Made by a program: the position numbers and the translations under genes. The notes beneath the pieces were generated by a model that did not search any database, was not told where the DNA came from, and was given only the letters and a program-made list of their open reading frames with translations. Positions 24,181 through 34,089 of a stretch of 64,000 nt of DNA are shown here, piece by piece. Position 1 is the first letter of the stretch; every line of letters begins with the position of its first letter. The DNA comes from Brachybacterium sp. UMB0905 (lineage in GTDB: Bacteria; Actinomycetota; Actinomycetes; Actinomycetales; Dermabacteraceae). The DNA lies in the NCBI RefSeq assembly GCF_002871795.1, contig NZ_PNHL01000002.1, positions 180,232 to 244,231 on the forward strand, in the 5' to 3' direction.

Positions 24181-25593
24181 ATGCGCGCCCACGAGGCCGG
24201 AGCCCTGCACGGCAACGATGCCGCCCCCACCTGGCTGCCCTATCCCGCCGATGTCAACGCGCTGCTGGACGGACTGTGGTCGACCACGTGCCGCCGCCGC
24301 GCGGACGGTGCGCTGGAGGTCGGCGGGGTGGATGTTCACCGCATCGCCGAGGAGGTGGGCACCCCCGCCTTCGTGCTCGACGAGGAGGACTTCCGCGCCC
24401 GCGCCCGGCGCTTCCGGGACGCATTCGCGGATGCCTTCGCGCCGCTCGCCGGAGCGGACACCTATTACGCGGGCAAGGCGTTTTTGTGCACCGAGGTGGC
24501 GCGCTGGGTCCACGCCGACGGGCTGGGCCTGGACGTGTGCACCGGCGGAGAACTCGCCGTGGCGCTGCGCGGCGGAATGCCCGCCGAACGCATCGCCCTG
24601 CACGGCAACAACAAGTCCGATGTCGAGATCCGTCGGGCCCTCGAAGCGGGCGTGGGCCGCATCGTCATCGACTCCCTCCCGGAGATCGAGCAGGTGAACT
24701 CCCTGGCCGCGGAGCTCGGGTGCCGCGCCCCCGTGATGCTGCGCGTCACCACCGGCGTGGAGGCGCATACCCATGCCTTCATCGCCACCGCCCACGAGGA
24801 CCAGAAGTTCGGCCTCTCCGTCACCGGAGGCATCGCGTTCGAGGCCGTGCGGCGCACCCTCGCCGCACAGCACCTGGACCTGGTGGGCCTGCACTCCCAT
24901 ATCGGCTCGCAGATCTTCGACGTCGGCGGCTTCGAGATCGCCGCCCGCCGGGTCCTCCAGCTCACCGCCCAGGTGCGCGATGAGCTGGGGCATGAGGTGA
25001 CGAGCCTGGACCTCGGCGGCGGCTTCGGCGTCATGTACAACACCCAGCACACCCCCGCCACCCCGGAGGTGCTCGCCACCGGCATCGCCCGGATCATCGG
25101 CACCCAGTGCGCCGCGCTCGGGCTCACCGTCCCGCACCTGTCCTTCGAGCCGGGACGGGCGATCGCCGGTCCGTCCACGCAGACGCTGTACACCGTCGGC
25201 ACCGTCAAGGACGTGCGCCTGGGCGGTCCGCATCACCGCGTCTACGTCTCCGTGGACGGCGGCATGAGCGACAACATCCGCACCGCCCTGTACGACGCCG
25301 ACTACTCGGTGCTGCTGACCTCCCGGGTCTCCGACGTCGAACCGGAGGTGGTGCGGGTGGTGGGCAAGCACTGCGAGAGCGGCGACATCGTCGTCAAGGA
25401 CGAGTACCTGCCCGGCGATATCCAGCGCGGTGACCTCATCTCCGTGCCCGTCACCGGCGCGTACTGCTACTCCCTGTCCTCCACCTACAACCATGTCCCG
25501 CGCCCGCCCGTCATCGCCGTCAAGGACGGCACCATCCGCACCCTGATCCGCCGCGAGACCGAGGAGGACCTGCTGGGCCTGGACATGGGCTGA
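24181..25593 (+). CDS. lysA: Diaminopimelate decarboxylase
   Basis: Catalyses the last step of lysine biosynthesis, meso-diaminopimelate to lysine. The 470-residue PLP enzyme has the fold-III barrel with YYAGKAFLC (PLP Lys99), HGNNKSD, HSHIGSQI, LDLGGGFGV and EPGRAI, and the partner-subunit residues CESGDI and YCYSL. AGGAGTGAG precedes the ATG at a suitable distance. lysA followed by hom-thrC-thrB is the conserved actinobacterial order, and the 125-base gap before hom suggests a separate promoter there. argS, which I recall upstream of lysA in Mycobacterium, is absent; a tRNA-Arg gene and otsAB are there instead. Confidence 0.96.
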   Translation: MRAHEAGALHGNDAAPTWLPYPADVNALLDGLWSTTCRRRADGALEVGGVDVHRIAEEVGTPAFVLDEEDFRARARRFRDAFADAFAPLAGADTYYAGKAFLCTEVARWVHADGLGLDVCTGGELAVALRGGMPAERIALHGNNKSDVEIRRALEAGVGRIVIDSLPEIEQVNSLAAELGCRAPVMLRVTTGVEAHTHAFIATAHEDQKFGLSVTGGIAFEAVRRTLAAQHLDLVGLHSHIGSQIFDVGGFEIAARRVLQLTAQVRDELGHEVTSLDLGGGFGVMYNTQHTPATPEVLATGIARIIGTQCAALGLTVPHLSFEPGRAIAGPSTQTLYTVGTVKDVRLGGPHHRVYVSVDGGMSDNIRTALYDADYSVLLTSRVSDVEPEVVRVVGKHCESGDIVVKDEYLPGDIQRGDLISVPVTGAYCYSLSSTYNHVPRPPVIAVKDGTIRTLIRRETEEDLLGLDMG

Positions 25594-25668
25594 GCATCCC
25601 GCCGCTGCGCACCCGTGCCCGGCGTCACGCACGTTCACGCAGGGACACGATGCGGCGAGCGGCTCGGT

Positions 25669-25674
25669 TAGAGT
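25669..25674 (+). promoter_or_regulatory. Possible -10 element for the threonine operon
   Basis: TAGAGT within GGCTCGGTTAGAGTGCC fits the TANNNT -10 pattern about 44 bases before the hom start. The expected -35 position (CACGAT or ACACGA) is weak. No leader peptide rich in Thr or Ile, and no attenuator, was seen in the gap after lysA. Confidence 0.3.
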
Positions 25675-25717
25675 GCCAGAGCCCGCCCATCGGCCCTGGG
25701 GAAGGACCTTTTCACCG

Positions 25718-27109
25718 ATGACATCGCATGCCCCGATGACCCCCCGCGACTCCAGCGACCCCGCGCCCACCGCGGACGCGGCGACCCCGCCTCTGGAGCA
25801 GCTGCCGACCCTGCGCGTGGCCGTGCTCGGTGCCGGCACCGTCGGCAGCGAAGTGCTGCGCCTGATCCAGCAGCAGGGCGAGGACCTCGCCCAGCGCATC
25901 GGCGGCCGCCTCGAGGTGATCGGCGTGGCCGTGCGCGATCTCGAGCGCGACCGCGGCGAGCACGTGCCCACCGAGCTGCTGACCGCCGATGCCTCCTCCC
26001 TGGTGCGCGAGGCGGACCTCGTGGTGGAGCTGATGGGCGGGATCGAGCCCGCCCGCAGCCTGCTGCTGGAGGCTATGGCCCACGGCGCCTCCGTGGTCAC
26101 CGCGAATAAGGCCCTGCTGGCGCAGGACGGCGCTGAGCTGTACGAGGCAGCCGATGAGCACGGCGTGGACCTCTACTTCGAGGCCGCCGTGGCCGGGGCG
26201 ATCCCGCTCGTGCGCCCGGTGCGTGAGTCCCTCGCGGGCGACCGCATCCAGCGCGTGCTCGGCATCGTCAACGGCACCACGAACTACATCCTCGACGCCA
26301 TGACCCGCACTGGCGCGAGTTTCGAGGATGCCCTCGCAACCGCCCAGGAGCTGGGGTACGCCGAAGCGGATCCCACCGCCGATGTGCAGGGCCACGACGC
26401 GGCCGCCAAAGCCTCGATCCTCGCCTCCCTCGCCTTCCACACCCGGGTGCGGGCGGCCGATGTGCACTGCGAGGGCATCACCGCGGTGACCGCGCAGGAC
26501 ATCATTGCCGCCGAGCGCATGGGCCGGGTCATCAAGCTGCTGTCCATCGTGGAGCGCATCGAGGAGGAGGCGGGTGAGCGGGTCTCCGCGCGCGTCTACC
26601 CGGCGCTGATCCCCGAGAACCACCCGCTGGCCTCCGTCTCCGAGGCCTTCAATGCGGTGTTCATCGAGGCCGATGCGGCCGGCTCCCTCATGTTCTACGG
26701 GCAGGGCGCGGGCGGCTCGCCCACCGCCTCCGCTGTGCTCGGGGACCTCGTCTCTGTCGCCCGTGCCCGCGTGCGCGGGGGTGTGGGGCCGCGCGAGTCC
26801 CGCTACGCCGGGCTGGACGTGGTGCCGCTGACGGAGCTGAGGAGCGCCTTCTACCTGTCCCTGACCGTGGAGGATCGTCCCGGCGTGCTCGCCGAGATCG
26901 CCGGTACGCTCTCCGAGTACGGCATCTCCATCTCCACCATCCACCAGGAGCCGCTGGGGGCGCAGGAGGAAGGACGCGGGGCCAGCGCCCACATCGGCAT
27001 CAGCACCCATCGGGCGCTCGAATTGGCGATGGACGCGGCCCTGGACCGCTTCTCCACCTCCGCCGCCGTGCTCTCGATCGACTCCATCCTCCGCATCGAA
27101 GGAGACTGA
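25718..27109 (+). CDS. hom: Homoserine dehydrogenase with C-terminal ACT domain
   Basis: Reduces aspartate semialdehyde to homoserine, the branch to threonine and methionine. The 463-residue protein has the NAD(P) loop [34 protein letters not shown] and a catalytic region with [16 protein letters not shown]. The C-terminal ACT domain ([15 protein letters not shown]...GISISTI) is the usual site of threonine feedback. The ATG is chosen with AAGGA about 12 bases upstream; a second in-frame ATG six codons later is possible. The N-terminal 30 residues are Pro/Ala/Thr-rich and probably disordered. thrC follows after four bases. Confidence 0.96.
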   Translation: MTSHAPMTPRDSSDPAPTADAATPPLEQLPTLRVAVLGAGTVGSEVLRLIQQQGEDLAQRIGGRLEVIGVAVRDLERDRGEHVPTELLTADASSLVREADLVVELMGGIEPARSLLLEAMAHGASVVTANKALLAQDGAELYEAADEHGVDLYFEAAVAGAIPLVRPVRESLAGDRIQRVLGIVNGTTNYILDAMTRTGASFEDALATAQELGYAEADPTADVQGHDAAAKASILASLAFHTRVRAADVHCEGITAVTAQDIIAAERMGRVIKLLSIVERIEEEAGERVSARVYPALIPENHPLASVSEAFNAVFIEADAAGSLMFYGQGAGGSPTASAVLGDLVSVARARVRGGVGPRESRYAGLDVVPLTELRSAFYLSLTVEDRPGVLAEIAGTLSEYGISISTIHQEPLGAQEEGRGASAHIGISTHRALELAMDAALDRFSTSAAVLSIDSILRIEGD

Positions 27110-27113
27110 CCCG

Positions 27114-28172
27114 ATGGCCCACCCGTGGCGCGGCGTCCTCGCCGAGTACCGCGATCACCTGCCCTTCGCCTCGGATGTCGAGCTGCTGACCCTGGGGGAG
27201 GGCGGGACGCCGCTGGTGCACGCCCGCGCCCTGTCCGAGGCCGTCGGCGCCGAGGTGCACGTGAAGGTCGAGGGGATGAACCCCACCGGCTCCTTCAAGG
27301 ACCGCGGCATGGTCTCGGCGATGACGCAGGCCAAGGCCGACGGTGCGACCGCCGTCGTGTGCGCCTCCACCGGCAACACCTCTGCCTCTGCCGCCGCCTA
27401 CGCCACCGCGGCGGGGCTGACCTGCGCGGTGCTGCTGCCGCAGGGCAAGATCGCGGCCGGGAAGCTCGCCCAGGCTGTGGTGCACGGTGCCACGCTGATC
27501 CAGGTGGACGGCAATTTCGATGACTGCCTGGAGATCGCCCGCAAGCTCGATGCGGAGCATCCCATCGAGCTGGTCAATTCCGTGAACCCCTACCGACTGC
27601 AGGGTCAGAAGACCGCGGCTTTCGAGGTGTGCGACGCCCTGGGGGCGGCCCCGGACATCCACGTGCTGCCGGTGGGCAACGCCGGGAACATCTCCGCCTA
27701 CTGGATGGGCTACCGCGAGTACCGCGAGGCCGGTGTGACGCAGGCTCTGCCGCGCATGTGGGGTTTTCAGGCCGCCGGTGCCGCGCCGTTCGTGGCCGGG
27801 CATTCCATCACCGACCCGGAGACCGTCGCCACCGCGATCCGCATCGGCGCCCCCGCCTCCTGGAACCTCGCCGTCGCCGCCCGTGATGACTCCGGCGGCC
27901 TGATCGACGCGGTCAGCGATGAGCAGATCCTCGCCGCGCAGAAGCGGCTCGCCGCGGAGGATGGCATCTTCGTAGAGCCCGCCTCCGCGGCCGGCGTGGC
28001 CGGGCTGCTGCAGCAGGCCGAGCGGGGCCTGGTTCCCGCCGGCGCCCGGATCGCCGTGACCGTGACCGGCAACGGGCTGAAGGACATCGACACCGCGCTG
28101 ACCCAGCACGACCTCACCCCGGTGGTGATCGAGCCGGATATCGCCGCGGCAGCGGAGGCCATCGGGCTGTGA
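27114..28172 (+). CDS. thrC: Threonine synthase
   Basis: Converts O-phosphohomoserine to threonine. The 352-residue PLP enzyme has [11 protein letters not shown] with the PLP Lys62, [13 protein letters not shown] in the substrate loop, and the phosphate-binding run LPVGNAGN. It has the short, actinobacterial/Bacillus-type form without the long N-terminal domain of the E. coli enzyme. GGAGA lies before the ATG, inside the end of hom. The stop overlaps thrB as GTGA. Confidence 0.96.
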   Translation: MAHPWRGVLAEYRDHLPFASDVELLTLGEGGTPLVHARALSEAVGAEVHVKVEGMNPTGSFKDRGMVSAMTQAKADGATAVVCASTGNTSASAAAYATAAGLTCAVLLPQGKIAAGKLAQAVVHGATLIQVDGNFDDCLEIARKLDAEHPIELVNSVNPYRLQGQKTAAFEVCDALGAAPDIHVLPVGNAGNISAYWMGYREYREAGVTQALPRMWGFQAAGAAPFVAGHSITDPETVATAIRIGAPASWNLAVAARDDSGGLIDAVSDEQILAAQKRLAAEDGIFVEPASAAGVAGLLQQAERGLVPAGARIAVTVTGNGLKDIDTALTQHDLTPVVIEPDIAAAAEAIGL

Positions 28173-29083
28173 GGATCCAGCGCACCACAGCGGCAGTTCG
28201 CGTCCCCGCCACGTCCGCGAACCTCGGCCCCGGCTACGACGCCCTGGGCCTGGCCCTGGATCTGTGCGATGAGCTGCAGCTGGAGGCCACCACCGGCGGT
28301 GTCGAGATCACTGTCAGCGGGGAGGGTGCGGACTCTGTCCCGACAGGGGAGGAGCACCTGGTGGTGCGCGCCCTGCGGCGCGGCCTCGACCACGCCGGCG
28401 CTCCCCAGGTGGGGCTGCGCCTGCGCGCGGTGAACCGCATCCCTCACGGACGGGGCCTCGGCTCGAGCGCCGCTGCGACGGTGGCCGGGCTGCTGTTGGC
28501 CCGCGGCCTGATCGCCGACCCCGAGGCGCTCGATGACCAGACCGTGCTGCAGCTGGCCACCGAGTTCGAGGGGCATCCTGACAATGCCGCCCCGGCCCTG
28601 CTGGGCGGGGTGGTGCTGTCCTGGATGCACGGCGAGCTGGCTCGGGCGGCTGCGCTGCAGGTGGCCGATGGCGCGGTGAATCCCGTGGTCCTGCTGCCGC
28701 GAACCACCCTGTCCACGCAGGCGGCACGCAGCCTGCTGCCCGAGACGGTGCCGCATGCCGATGCAGCGTTCACCGCGGCGCGCGCAGCGCTGCTGGTGCA
28801 TGCGCTCGCCGGTGCTCCTCAGCTGCTGCTCGAGGCCACAGAAGAGCGGCTGCATCAGGAGCAGCGCGCCCCGGGTATGCCCGAGAGCGTGGACCTGATG
28901 CGGATCCTGCGGCAGGAAGGGCATGCAGCGGTCATCTCCGGGGCAGGCCCCTCGGTGCTGGTCCTGACCGGCCAGCGGGCCGAGGTGGCCGCACTGGTGC
29001 GACGCGCGGTGGCCGATCCCGCCGTGTGGCGGATCGCCCAGGTGCCGCTGCGTCGGCAGGCCGCAGGTCCTGTGGTAGGTTGA
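28169..29083 (+). CDS. thrB: Homoserine kinase
   Basis: Phosphorylates homoserine, feeding thrC. The 304-residue GHMP kinase begins [20 protein letters not shown] and has the ATP-binding motif [24 protein letters not shown] and a C-terminal SGAGPSVL. The GTG overlaps the thrC stop, so hom-thrC-thrB is one coupled operon. TAGGTT near the 3' end of the gene may be part of a promoter for rho downstream. Confidence 0.96.
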   Translation: MRIQRTTAAVRVPATSANLGPGYDALGLALDLCDELQLEATTGGVEITVSGEGADSVPTGEEHLVVRALRRGLDHAGAPQVGLRLRAVNRIPHGRGLGSSAAATVAGLLLARGLIADPEALDDQTVLQLATEFEGHPDNAAPALLGGVVLSWMHGELARAAALQVADGAVNPVVLLPRTTLSTQAARSLLPETVPHADAAFTAARAALLVHALAGAPQLLLEATEERLHQEQRAPGMPESVDLMRILRQEGHAAVISGAGPSVLVLTGQRAEVAALVRRAVADPAVWRIAQVPLRRQAAGPVVG

Positions 29084-29412
29084 GCCTGCGTCTCGGTGGT
29101 ATCGCCCTGACGGCGACCCCCACAGCTCCCTCGCAGGGAAGTTCTGTGCGCGGTTCGTCCCGAGCGATGTGATCGCCCACCAGCGCCCCGCGTGATCCGA
29201 CGCCCGCCCTCGTGGCGGCCCTCCGATCCCGCGCCGCCGCCGACGCACCCCGAAGCATTCCGGCAGAGCCGTCGCCCGTGCCCCGCACTGTGCGGCACGA
29301 CGAGGGGGCGACCTGCCCGGCCGTGGCCGCTGCGGACCAGGAGGTCCCAGCAGGTTCCGGCCCCCAGACCGATACGGAACCGGCCAGACCGGTCCGACAG
29401 GAAGGAACCCTG
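29084..29412 (+). promoter_or_regulatory. Long leader/intergenic region before rho
   Basis: 329 bases without a separate credible gene, although the rho frame stays open through most of it from 29212. It contains two short hairpins: TCGCC-CTGAC-GGCGA (near 29110-29124) and TCCCT-CGC-AGGGA (near 29130-29142). rho genes are commonly autoregulated through long leaders, and this spacing suits that (inference). The Shine-Dalgarno GGAAGGA immediately before GTG 29413 argues that translation starts at the end of the region. Confidence 0.45.
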
Positions 29413-31410
29413 GTGAACGACACCACCTCCGGCGCGGATCTCGCGGCGAAGAAGCTTCCCGAGCTGCAGGCCATGGCTGTTGAGCGAGGGATCAAGGGCG
29501 CCCGTCGGCTCCGCAAGGGCGAGCTGATCGAGGTGCTGAGCGGCGGGAGCGCCCCGTCCGCGGCCCCGCGCCAGAAGGCCGCTGCGGCGCAGGAGTCCCC
29601 CTCGCAGAGCGATGCCGCGCCGCGGACGTCTGCTCCGAAGCAGGATTCGTCGGCCCCGTCTGCGGAGGCGGCGCCCTCGCTCGGCATCGAGCTGCCCGAG
29701 CGCAGCGGCGGCGGGCAGCAGGAGCAGACCCGCAGCCGCCGTGAGCGCACCCCGCGCGAGGATGGCCAGGAGCGACAGGGCCGCGGGCAGGACGATGAGC
29801 GCGAGAGCACGGACCGCCAGAACGGCGGCGGCCAGGATCGTCAGGACCGTGGTGGCCAGGTTCGCGGCAGCCAGGATGATCGTCGGGACCGGGGGGACCG
29901 CTCCGGCCGTGGCCGGGGCGATCAGGGCGAGGGCCGCCAGGCCGGCGCCCCGCGTCGTCGCCTGGAGGACATCGAGCTGCCCGACCGTTCCGGCGGTGAC
30001 CAGTCCTCCTCCCAGCGCGGTCAGGGCGGCGGTTCCGGCCAGGGCTCCGACGGTGATGATGAGGAGCGCCGTGGCCGCTCCCGCAATCGCAATCGCTCGC
30101 GCGACCGCAAGCGGCGCGGGCGCGGCGGCCAGGGCGGTGACCAGCACCAGGGCGGCCAGAACCAGGGCGGCGACGATGAGGTCCGCGAGGGCGATGAGCT
30201 GATGGCCATCGCCGGGATCCTCGACATCCGCGACAACAACGCCTACGTGCGCACCACCGGTTACCTGCCGGGCCCGAGCGACGTGTTCGTGACCATGAAC
30301 CAGGTCAAGCGGCACGGCCTGCGCAAGGGCGATGCGATCACCGGCCAGGTCAAGGCCCCCGGGGAGGGGGAGGAGCGCCACGTCGAGCAGCACCACTCCG
30401 GCGGCGGCCGCGGCCGCAACCGCCGCGGCAAGGGCGGCAACCAGAACAAGTATGCGGCCCTGGTCCAGGTGGACACCGTCAACGGCATGACTCCCGAGCG
30501 GGCCCGCCAGCGCGTGGACTTCGGCAAGCTCACCCCGCTGTACCCCGAGGAGCGCCTGCGTCTGGAGCACTCCGGCTCGCCGTTCGCGCCGCGCGTGATC
30601 GACCTCGTCTCGCCGATCGGCAAGGGCCAGCGCGGCCTGATCGTCGCCCCGCCCAAGGCGGGCAAGACGATCATCATGCAGCAGATCGCCAACGCCATCA
30701 CCACGAACAACCCCGAGGTCCACCTCATGGTCGTGCTCGTCGACGAGCGCCCCGAGGAGGTCACGGACATGCAGCGCACGGTCAAGGGGGAGGTCATCGC
30801 CTCGACTTTCGACCGCCCTGCGAGCGATCACACGATCGTCGCGGAGCTCGCGATCGAGCGCGCCAAGCGCCTGGTCGAGATGGGCCGGGACGTGGTGGTC
30901 CTGCTGGACTCCCTGACCCGTCTCTCGCGCGCCTACAACCTTGCCGCCCCCGCCAGCGGCCGCATTCTCTCCGGCGGTGTGGACGCCTCGGCGCTGTACC
31001 CGCCCAAGCGGTTCTTCGGCGCCGCGCGCAACATCGAGCACGGCGGCTCCCTGACCATCCTCGCCTCCGCCCTGGTGGAGACCGGCTCGAAGATGGACGA
31101 GGTGATCTTCGAGGAGTTCAAGGGCACCGGCAACATGGAGCTGCGCCTCTCGCGCAACCTCGCCGACAAGCGCATCTTCCCGGCCGTGGACGTCAATGCT
31201 TCCGGCACCCGCCGCGAGGAGGTCCTCATGGGCAAGGAGGAGCTGGCGATCATGTGGAAGCTGCGCCGTGTGCTCGGCTCGCTCGAGCAGCAGCAGGCCC
31301 TCGAGCTGCTGCTGGAGCGGATCAAGAAGACGCAGTCCAACTCCGAGTTCCTCATGATGGTCGCGAAGAACACGCCCAGCGTCGGCTCGCATTCGCGCAG
31401 CAACGACTGA
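29413..31410 (+). CDS. rho: Transcription termination factor Rho, high-GC Gram-positive type
   Basis: A hexameric RNA helicase that ends transcription at C-rich sites. The 665-residue chain contains a Rho-N helical domain (LAAKKLPELQAMAVERGIKG), then an insertion of about 210 residues rich in Arg, Gly, Gln and Asp with many RG and GGQ repeats, then the cold-shock RNA-binding domain (MAIAGILDIRDNNAYVRTTG), and the ATPase with VAPPKAGKTI (Walker A), VVVLLDSLTRLSRAYN (Walker B) and the Q- and R-loop region. The insertion is typical of actinobacterial Rho and can bind RNA itself. The bicyclomycin-contact region looks ordinary. The GTG is chosen from GGAAGGA seven bases upstream. Confidence 0.96.
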   Translation: MNDTTSGADLAAKKLPELQAMAVERGIKGARRLRKGELIEVLSGGSAPSAAPRQKAAAAQESPSQSDAAPRTSAPKQDSSAPSAEAAPSLGIELPERSGGGQQEQTRSRRERTPREDGQERQGRGQDDERESTDRQNGGGQDRQDRGGQVRGSQDDRRDRGDRSGRGRGDQGEGRQAGAPRRRLEDIELPDRSGGDQSSSQRGQGGGSGQGSDGDDEERRGRSRNRNRSRDRKRRGRGGQGGDQHQGGQNQGGDDEVREGDELMAIAGILDIRDNNAYVRTTGYLPGPSDVFVTMNQVKRHGLRKGDAITGQVKAPGEGEERHVEQHHSGGGRGRNRRGKGGNQNKYAALVQVDTVNGMTPERARQRVDFGKLTPLYPEERLRLEHSGSPFAPRVIDLVSPIGKGQRGLIVAPPKAGKTIIMQQIANAITTNNPEVHLMVVLVDERPEEVTDMQRTVKGEVIASTFDRPASDHTIVAELAIERAKRLVEMGRDVVVLLDSLTRLSRAYNLAAPASGRILSGGVDASALYPPKRFFGAARNIEHGGSLTILASALVETGSKMDEVIFEEFKGTGNMELRLSRNLADKRIFPAVDVNASGTRREEVLMGKEELAIMWKLRRVLGSLEQQQALELLLERIKKTQSNSEFLMMVAKNTPSVGSHSRSND

Positions 31411-31422
31411 GACCTCGCGTTG

Positions 31423-31434
31423 TCAACGCGCTGA
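31423..31434. promoter_or_regulatory. Candidate LacI-family operator
   Basis: TCAACG-CGCTGA is a near-perfect dyad with the central CG common in LacI/GalR operators (five of six positions match). It ends five bases before the ATG of the LacI gene and would allow autorepression. It is a pattern match only. Confidence 0.4.
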
Positions 31435-31439
31435 TCAGC

Positions 31440-32411
31440 ATGGATCGCCCCACCATCATCGATGTCGCCCGCCGGGCCGGCGTCTCCCGCCAGACCGTCT
31501 CGCGGGCGATGAACGATCAGCCGGGCATCAGCGCGGCCACCCGGGAGAAGGTCCTGGCTGTCGCCCAGGAGCTGCGATACCGGCCCAGCCGTTTCGGCCG
31601 CGGACTGGTGGAGAAGGGCCCGGTCACCGTCGGGCTCGTGCTCTCAGACCTGTCCAACGCCTACTTCGCGGATCTCGGCGCCGCGGTGGTGCGCGCCTGC
31701 GCCCCACGCGGCTGGAGCGTCGTGATGGTCGAGGCGGATCAGTCGCCGCACCCTGAGCGGGTGGCCTCCGAGCTCGCTCGGCGCGTCGATGCCCTGGTGG
31801 GCTACGGCCTGGTGGACGGTGATATCAGCGGCGGGACCGGTATGCCCGTGGTGCAGCTGGATGACAGCGGCCGTGCGCCCGAGCGCTACGCCCTGGTGCG
31901 GCTGGACATCGCCGGAGCCGCCGAGGGTCTGGCCGCGCACCTGCGTGCAGTAGGGGTGCGACGGCCCGCGGTGGTGGATCTCGACGGGCCGGATATGAGC
32001 CCCCGGGCGCAGGCTTTCAGCGCCGCCCTCGCCTCGCTGCACAGCGAGGGCGAGGTGCCGGTGCACGCCGCGCCGCTCCGCGGGGATCACGATTCACTGA
32101 TCAGCACGCTGCTGGCCGATGGGACCGATGCGATCATCGCCTTCAACGATGACCTGGGGGTGCACCTGCTGCGCTCACTGCGCCTGCGCGATGTTCCGGT
32201 GCCGCACAGCATGCGCCTGGTGGGCATGGACGGCCTGGAGGTCGGCAGCCTGGTGAGCCCGGAGCTGACCACCCTCGCCGTGGACCGCGAGGAGGTGGCC
32301 CGGCAGTGCGTCGACCTCGTGGCCGGAATGCTCGAGGGCACGATTCCGTTGACCGGTCCGGCGGCGATCCGCACCGTTCCCTACACCCTGCAGGTGCGCG
32401 AGAGCGCCTGA
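31440..32411 (+). CDS. LacI/GalR-family transcriptional regulator
   Basis: A 323-residue repressor-type protein: N-terminal helix-turn-helix and hinge ([21 protein letters not shown], then [12 protein letters not shown]), then a periplasmic-binding-protein-like effector domain ([40 protein letters not shown]). The effector is unknown. It sits between rho and rpmE, where I recall nothing in other actinobacteria, so it looks like an insertion into a conserved block. No sugar transporter or glycosidase adjoins it; the nearest sugar genes are nagA and the glg cluster more than 13 kb away. The ATG has no Shine-Dalgarno. The start begins 29 bases after the rho stop. Confidence 0.93.
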   Translation: MDRPTIIDVARRAGVSRQTVSRAMNDQPGISAATREKVLAVAQELRYRPSRFGRGLVEKGPVTVGLVLSDLSNAYFADLGAAVVRACAPRGWSVVMVEADQSPHPERVASELARRVDALVGYGLVDGDISGGTGMPVVQLDDSGRAPERYALVRLDIAGAAEGLAAHLRAVGVRRPAVVDLDGPDMSPRAQAFSAALASLHSEGEVPVHAAPLRGDHDSLISTLLADGTDAIIAFNDDLGVHLLRSLRLRDVPVPHSMRLVGMDGLEVGSLVSPELTTLAVDREEVARQCVDLVAGMLEGTIPLTGPAAIRTVPYTLQVRESA

Positions 32412-32587
32412 GGGCCGCACCACCCCCCCCGTCAGCACCGTCAGCAGGTCATGAACCTGCCCGGGGTGGCGCATACCGCATCGCAGAGGTCTCGCCCCGG
32501 CCGGATCGTCGTGGCAGACTGGGACGTCGGTTCTGGTTCACGGCGCCCGCCGGGCGCCGACCCAGCGACCGAGAGCTAGGAGACATC

Positions 32588-32800
32588 ATGAAGGCCGAGA
32601 TCCACCCCGCATACGTCGAGACCCAGGTGACCTGCACCTGCGGCAACTCGTTCACCACCCGCAGCACCAAGACCGACGGCGCCATCAACACCGAGGTCTG
32701 CTCCGAGTGCCACCCCTTCTACACCGGCAAGCAGAAGATCCTGGACACCGGCGGCCGCGTGGCCCGTTTCCAGGCCCGCTACGGCAAGAAGAAGAACTGA
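32588..32800 (+). CDS. rpmE: 50S ribosomal protein bL31, zinc-binding form
   Basis: A large-subunit protein of 70 residues. The four zinc ligands are present at Cys16, Cys18 (TCTCGN), Cys38 and Cys41 ([10 protein letters not shown]), so this is the C+ form that stores zinc; a zinc-free paralogue might exist elsewhere. GCTAGGAG precedes the ATG. Upstream is a short hairpin GGCGCCC-GCC-GGGCGCC in the leader, and a run of eight or more C at about 32424. No Zur-like box was recognised. Confidence 0.97.
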   Translation: MKAEIHPAYVETQVTCTCGNSFTTRSTKTDGAINTEVCSECHPFYTGKQKILDTGGRVARFQARYGKKKN

Positions 32801-32813
32801 CCCACGGCCTCCG

Positions 32814-32850
32814 ACGCCGGTGCGCGCCCTTTCACGGCGGGCACCGGCGT
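32814..32850 (+). terminator. Hairpin after rpmE
   Basis: ACGCCGGTGC (32814-32823) pairs exactly with GCACCGGCGT (32841-32850) over a 17-base loop, followed by TGTCGT. Just after it, GTCG(T)(A/G)TGTGGATG occurs twice with a 16-base period (32852-32881). The terminator separates rpmE from prfA. Confidence 0.6.
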
Positions 32851-32949
32851 TGTCGTATGTGGATGGGGTCGTGTGTGGATGAGTGAGGATCAGGTGCAGG
32901 CTGTCCCTGGCCGACGGGGACGGTGCGGCGGCGGAAGGAATCGGGTGCG

Positions 32950-34089
32950 GTGAGCAGGACCAGCAGCAGTGAGGCGGATCTCGCGCCGCTGCGGGCGGAG
33001 CATGCGCACCTTCAGGAGCAGATGGCCGATCCGGCGTTGCACTCCGACCCCGCCCGTGCCCGCCGCACCGGCCGCCGCTACGCCGAGCTGCAGACCATCC
33101 TCGGTGCCGCAGACGCCCTCGAGTCCACGCGCGCGGATCTGGTGACCGCCGCGGAGCTCGCCGAGCTCGATCCCGCTGACCCCGAACTCACCGCCGAGAC
33201 CGCTCAGCTGCGCGAGCGCGAGCAGGCCCAGCGCGACCGGCTCGAGGACCTGCTGGCCCCGCGTGATGCCGACGATGCCCGTGATGTGCTCCTGGAGATC
33301 CGGGCCGGCGCCGGCGGGGAGGAATCCGCACTGTTCGCCGCCGAGATGCTGCGCATGTATCGGACCTTCGCAGAAACGCGGGGCTGGCGAGTGGAGGTGC
33401 TGACCAGCTCCCCGTCGGACCTGGGCGGCCTGAAGGACGTCACCGTTGCGATCAGCGCGAAGAACCCCGCCGATCCCGGGCAGGGCGTGTACGCCCACCT
33501 CAAGCATGAGGCCGGGGTGCATCGCGTCCAGCGGGTGCCCGTCACTGAATCCGCCGGGCGCATCCACACCTCCGCCGTGGGCGTGCTGGTGCTGCCGGAA
33601 GCCGATGAGACCGATGAGGCCGAGCTGCTCGCCGCGGAGCTCGCCCCACAGAACCTGCGCATCGACGTGTTCCGCTCGTCCGGGCCCGGCGGACAGAGCG
33701 TGAACACCACCGACTCCGCCGTGCGCATCACCCATCTGCCCACCGGACTGGTGGTCTCCTGCCAGGACCAGAAGAGCCAGCTGCAGAACCGTGAACAGGC
33801 GCTGCGGATCCTGCGAAGTCGTCTGCTGGACGCCCGCCGCGCCGCCCAGGAGGCGGAGTCCTCGGCCACCCGCCGTTCCCAGGTGCGCACCGTGGACCGC
33901 TCCGAGCGGATCCGCACCTACAACTTCCCCGAGTCCCGGGTGGCCGATCACCGCACCGGCTTCAAAGCCTCGAACCTGCCGCAGGTCCTCGCCGGGGATC
34001 TCACGGACCTGATCGACTCCTGCCGCAGCGCCGAGCGCGAGGAGCGCCTGCGCCAGGCAGCCCAGGATGTGGGAGGCGAGGGGGCATGA
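32950..34089 (+). CDS. prfA: Peptide chain release factor 1
   Basis: Releases the peptide at UAA and UAG. The 379-residue protein has the RF1 stop-recognition tripeptide PVT inside RVQRVPVTESAGRIHT (RF2 would have SPF) and the catalytic GGQ loop in RSSGPGGQSVNTTDSAV. The helical domain 1 and the C-terminal FPESRVADHR region are complete. The GTG giving VSRTSSS has GGAAGGA ten bases upstream; another GTG nine codons earlier is in frame. Its last codon overlaps prmC (ATGA). Confidence 0.95.
   Translation: MSRTSSSEADLAPLRAEHAHLQEQMADPALHSDPARARRTGRRYAELQTILGAADALESTRADLVTAAELAELDPADPELTAETAQLREREQAQRDRLEDLLAPRDADDARDVLLEIRAGAGGEESALFAAEMLRMYRTFAETRGWRVEVLTSSPSDLGGLKDVTVAISAKNPADPGQGVYAHLKHEAGVHRVQRVPVTESAGRIHTSAVGVLVLPEADETDEAELLAAELAPQNLRIDVFRSSGPGGQSVNTTDSAVRITHLPTGLVVSCQDQKSQLQNREQALRILRSRLLDARRAAQEAESSATRRSQVRTVDRSERIRTYNFPESRVADHRTGFKASNLPQVLAGDLTDLIDSCRSAEREERLRQAAQDVGGEGA

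Noticed and set aside
28855..31392. An 845-codon antisense frame across thrB and rho
   Set aside because: It is the complement of the thrB end and the Rho coding region, with Ala/Leu-rich translation and no start signal.
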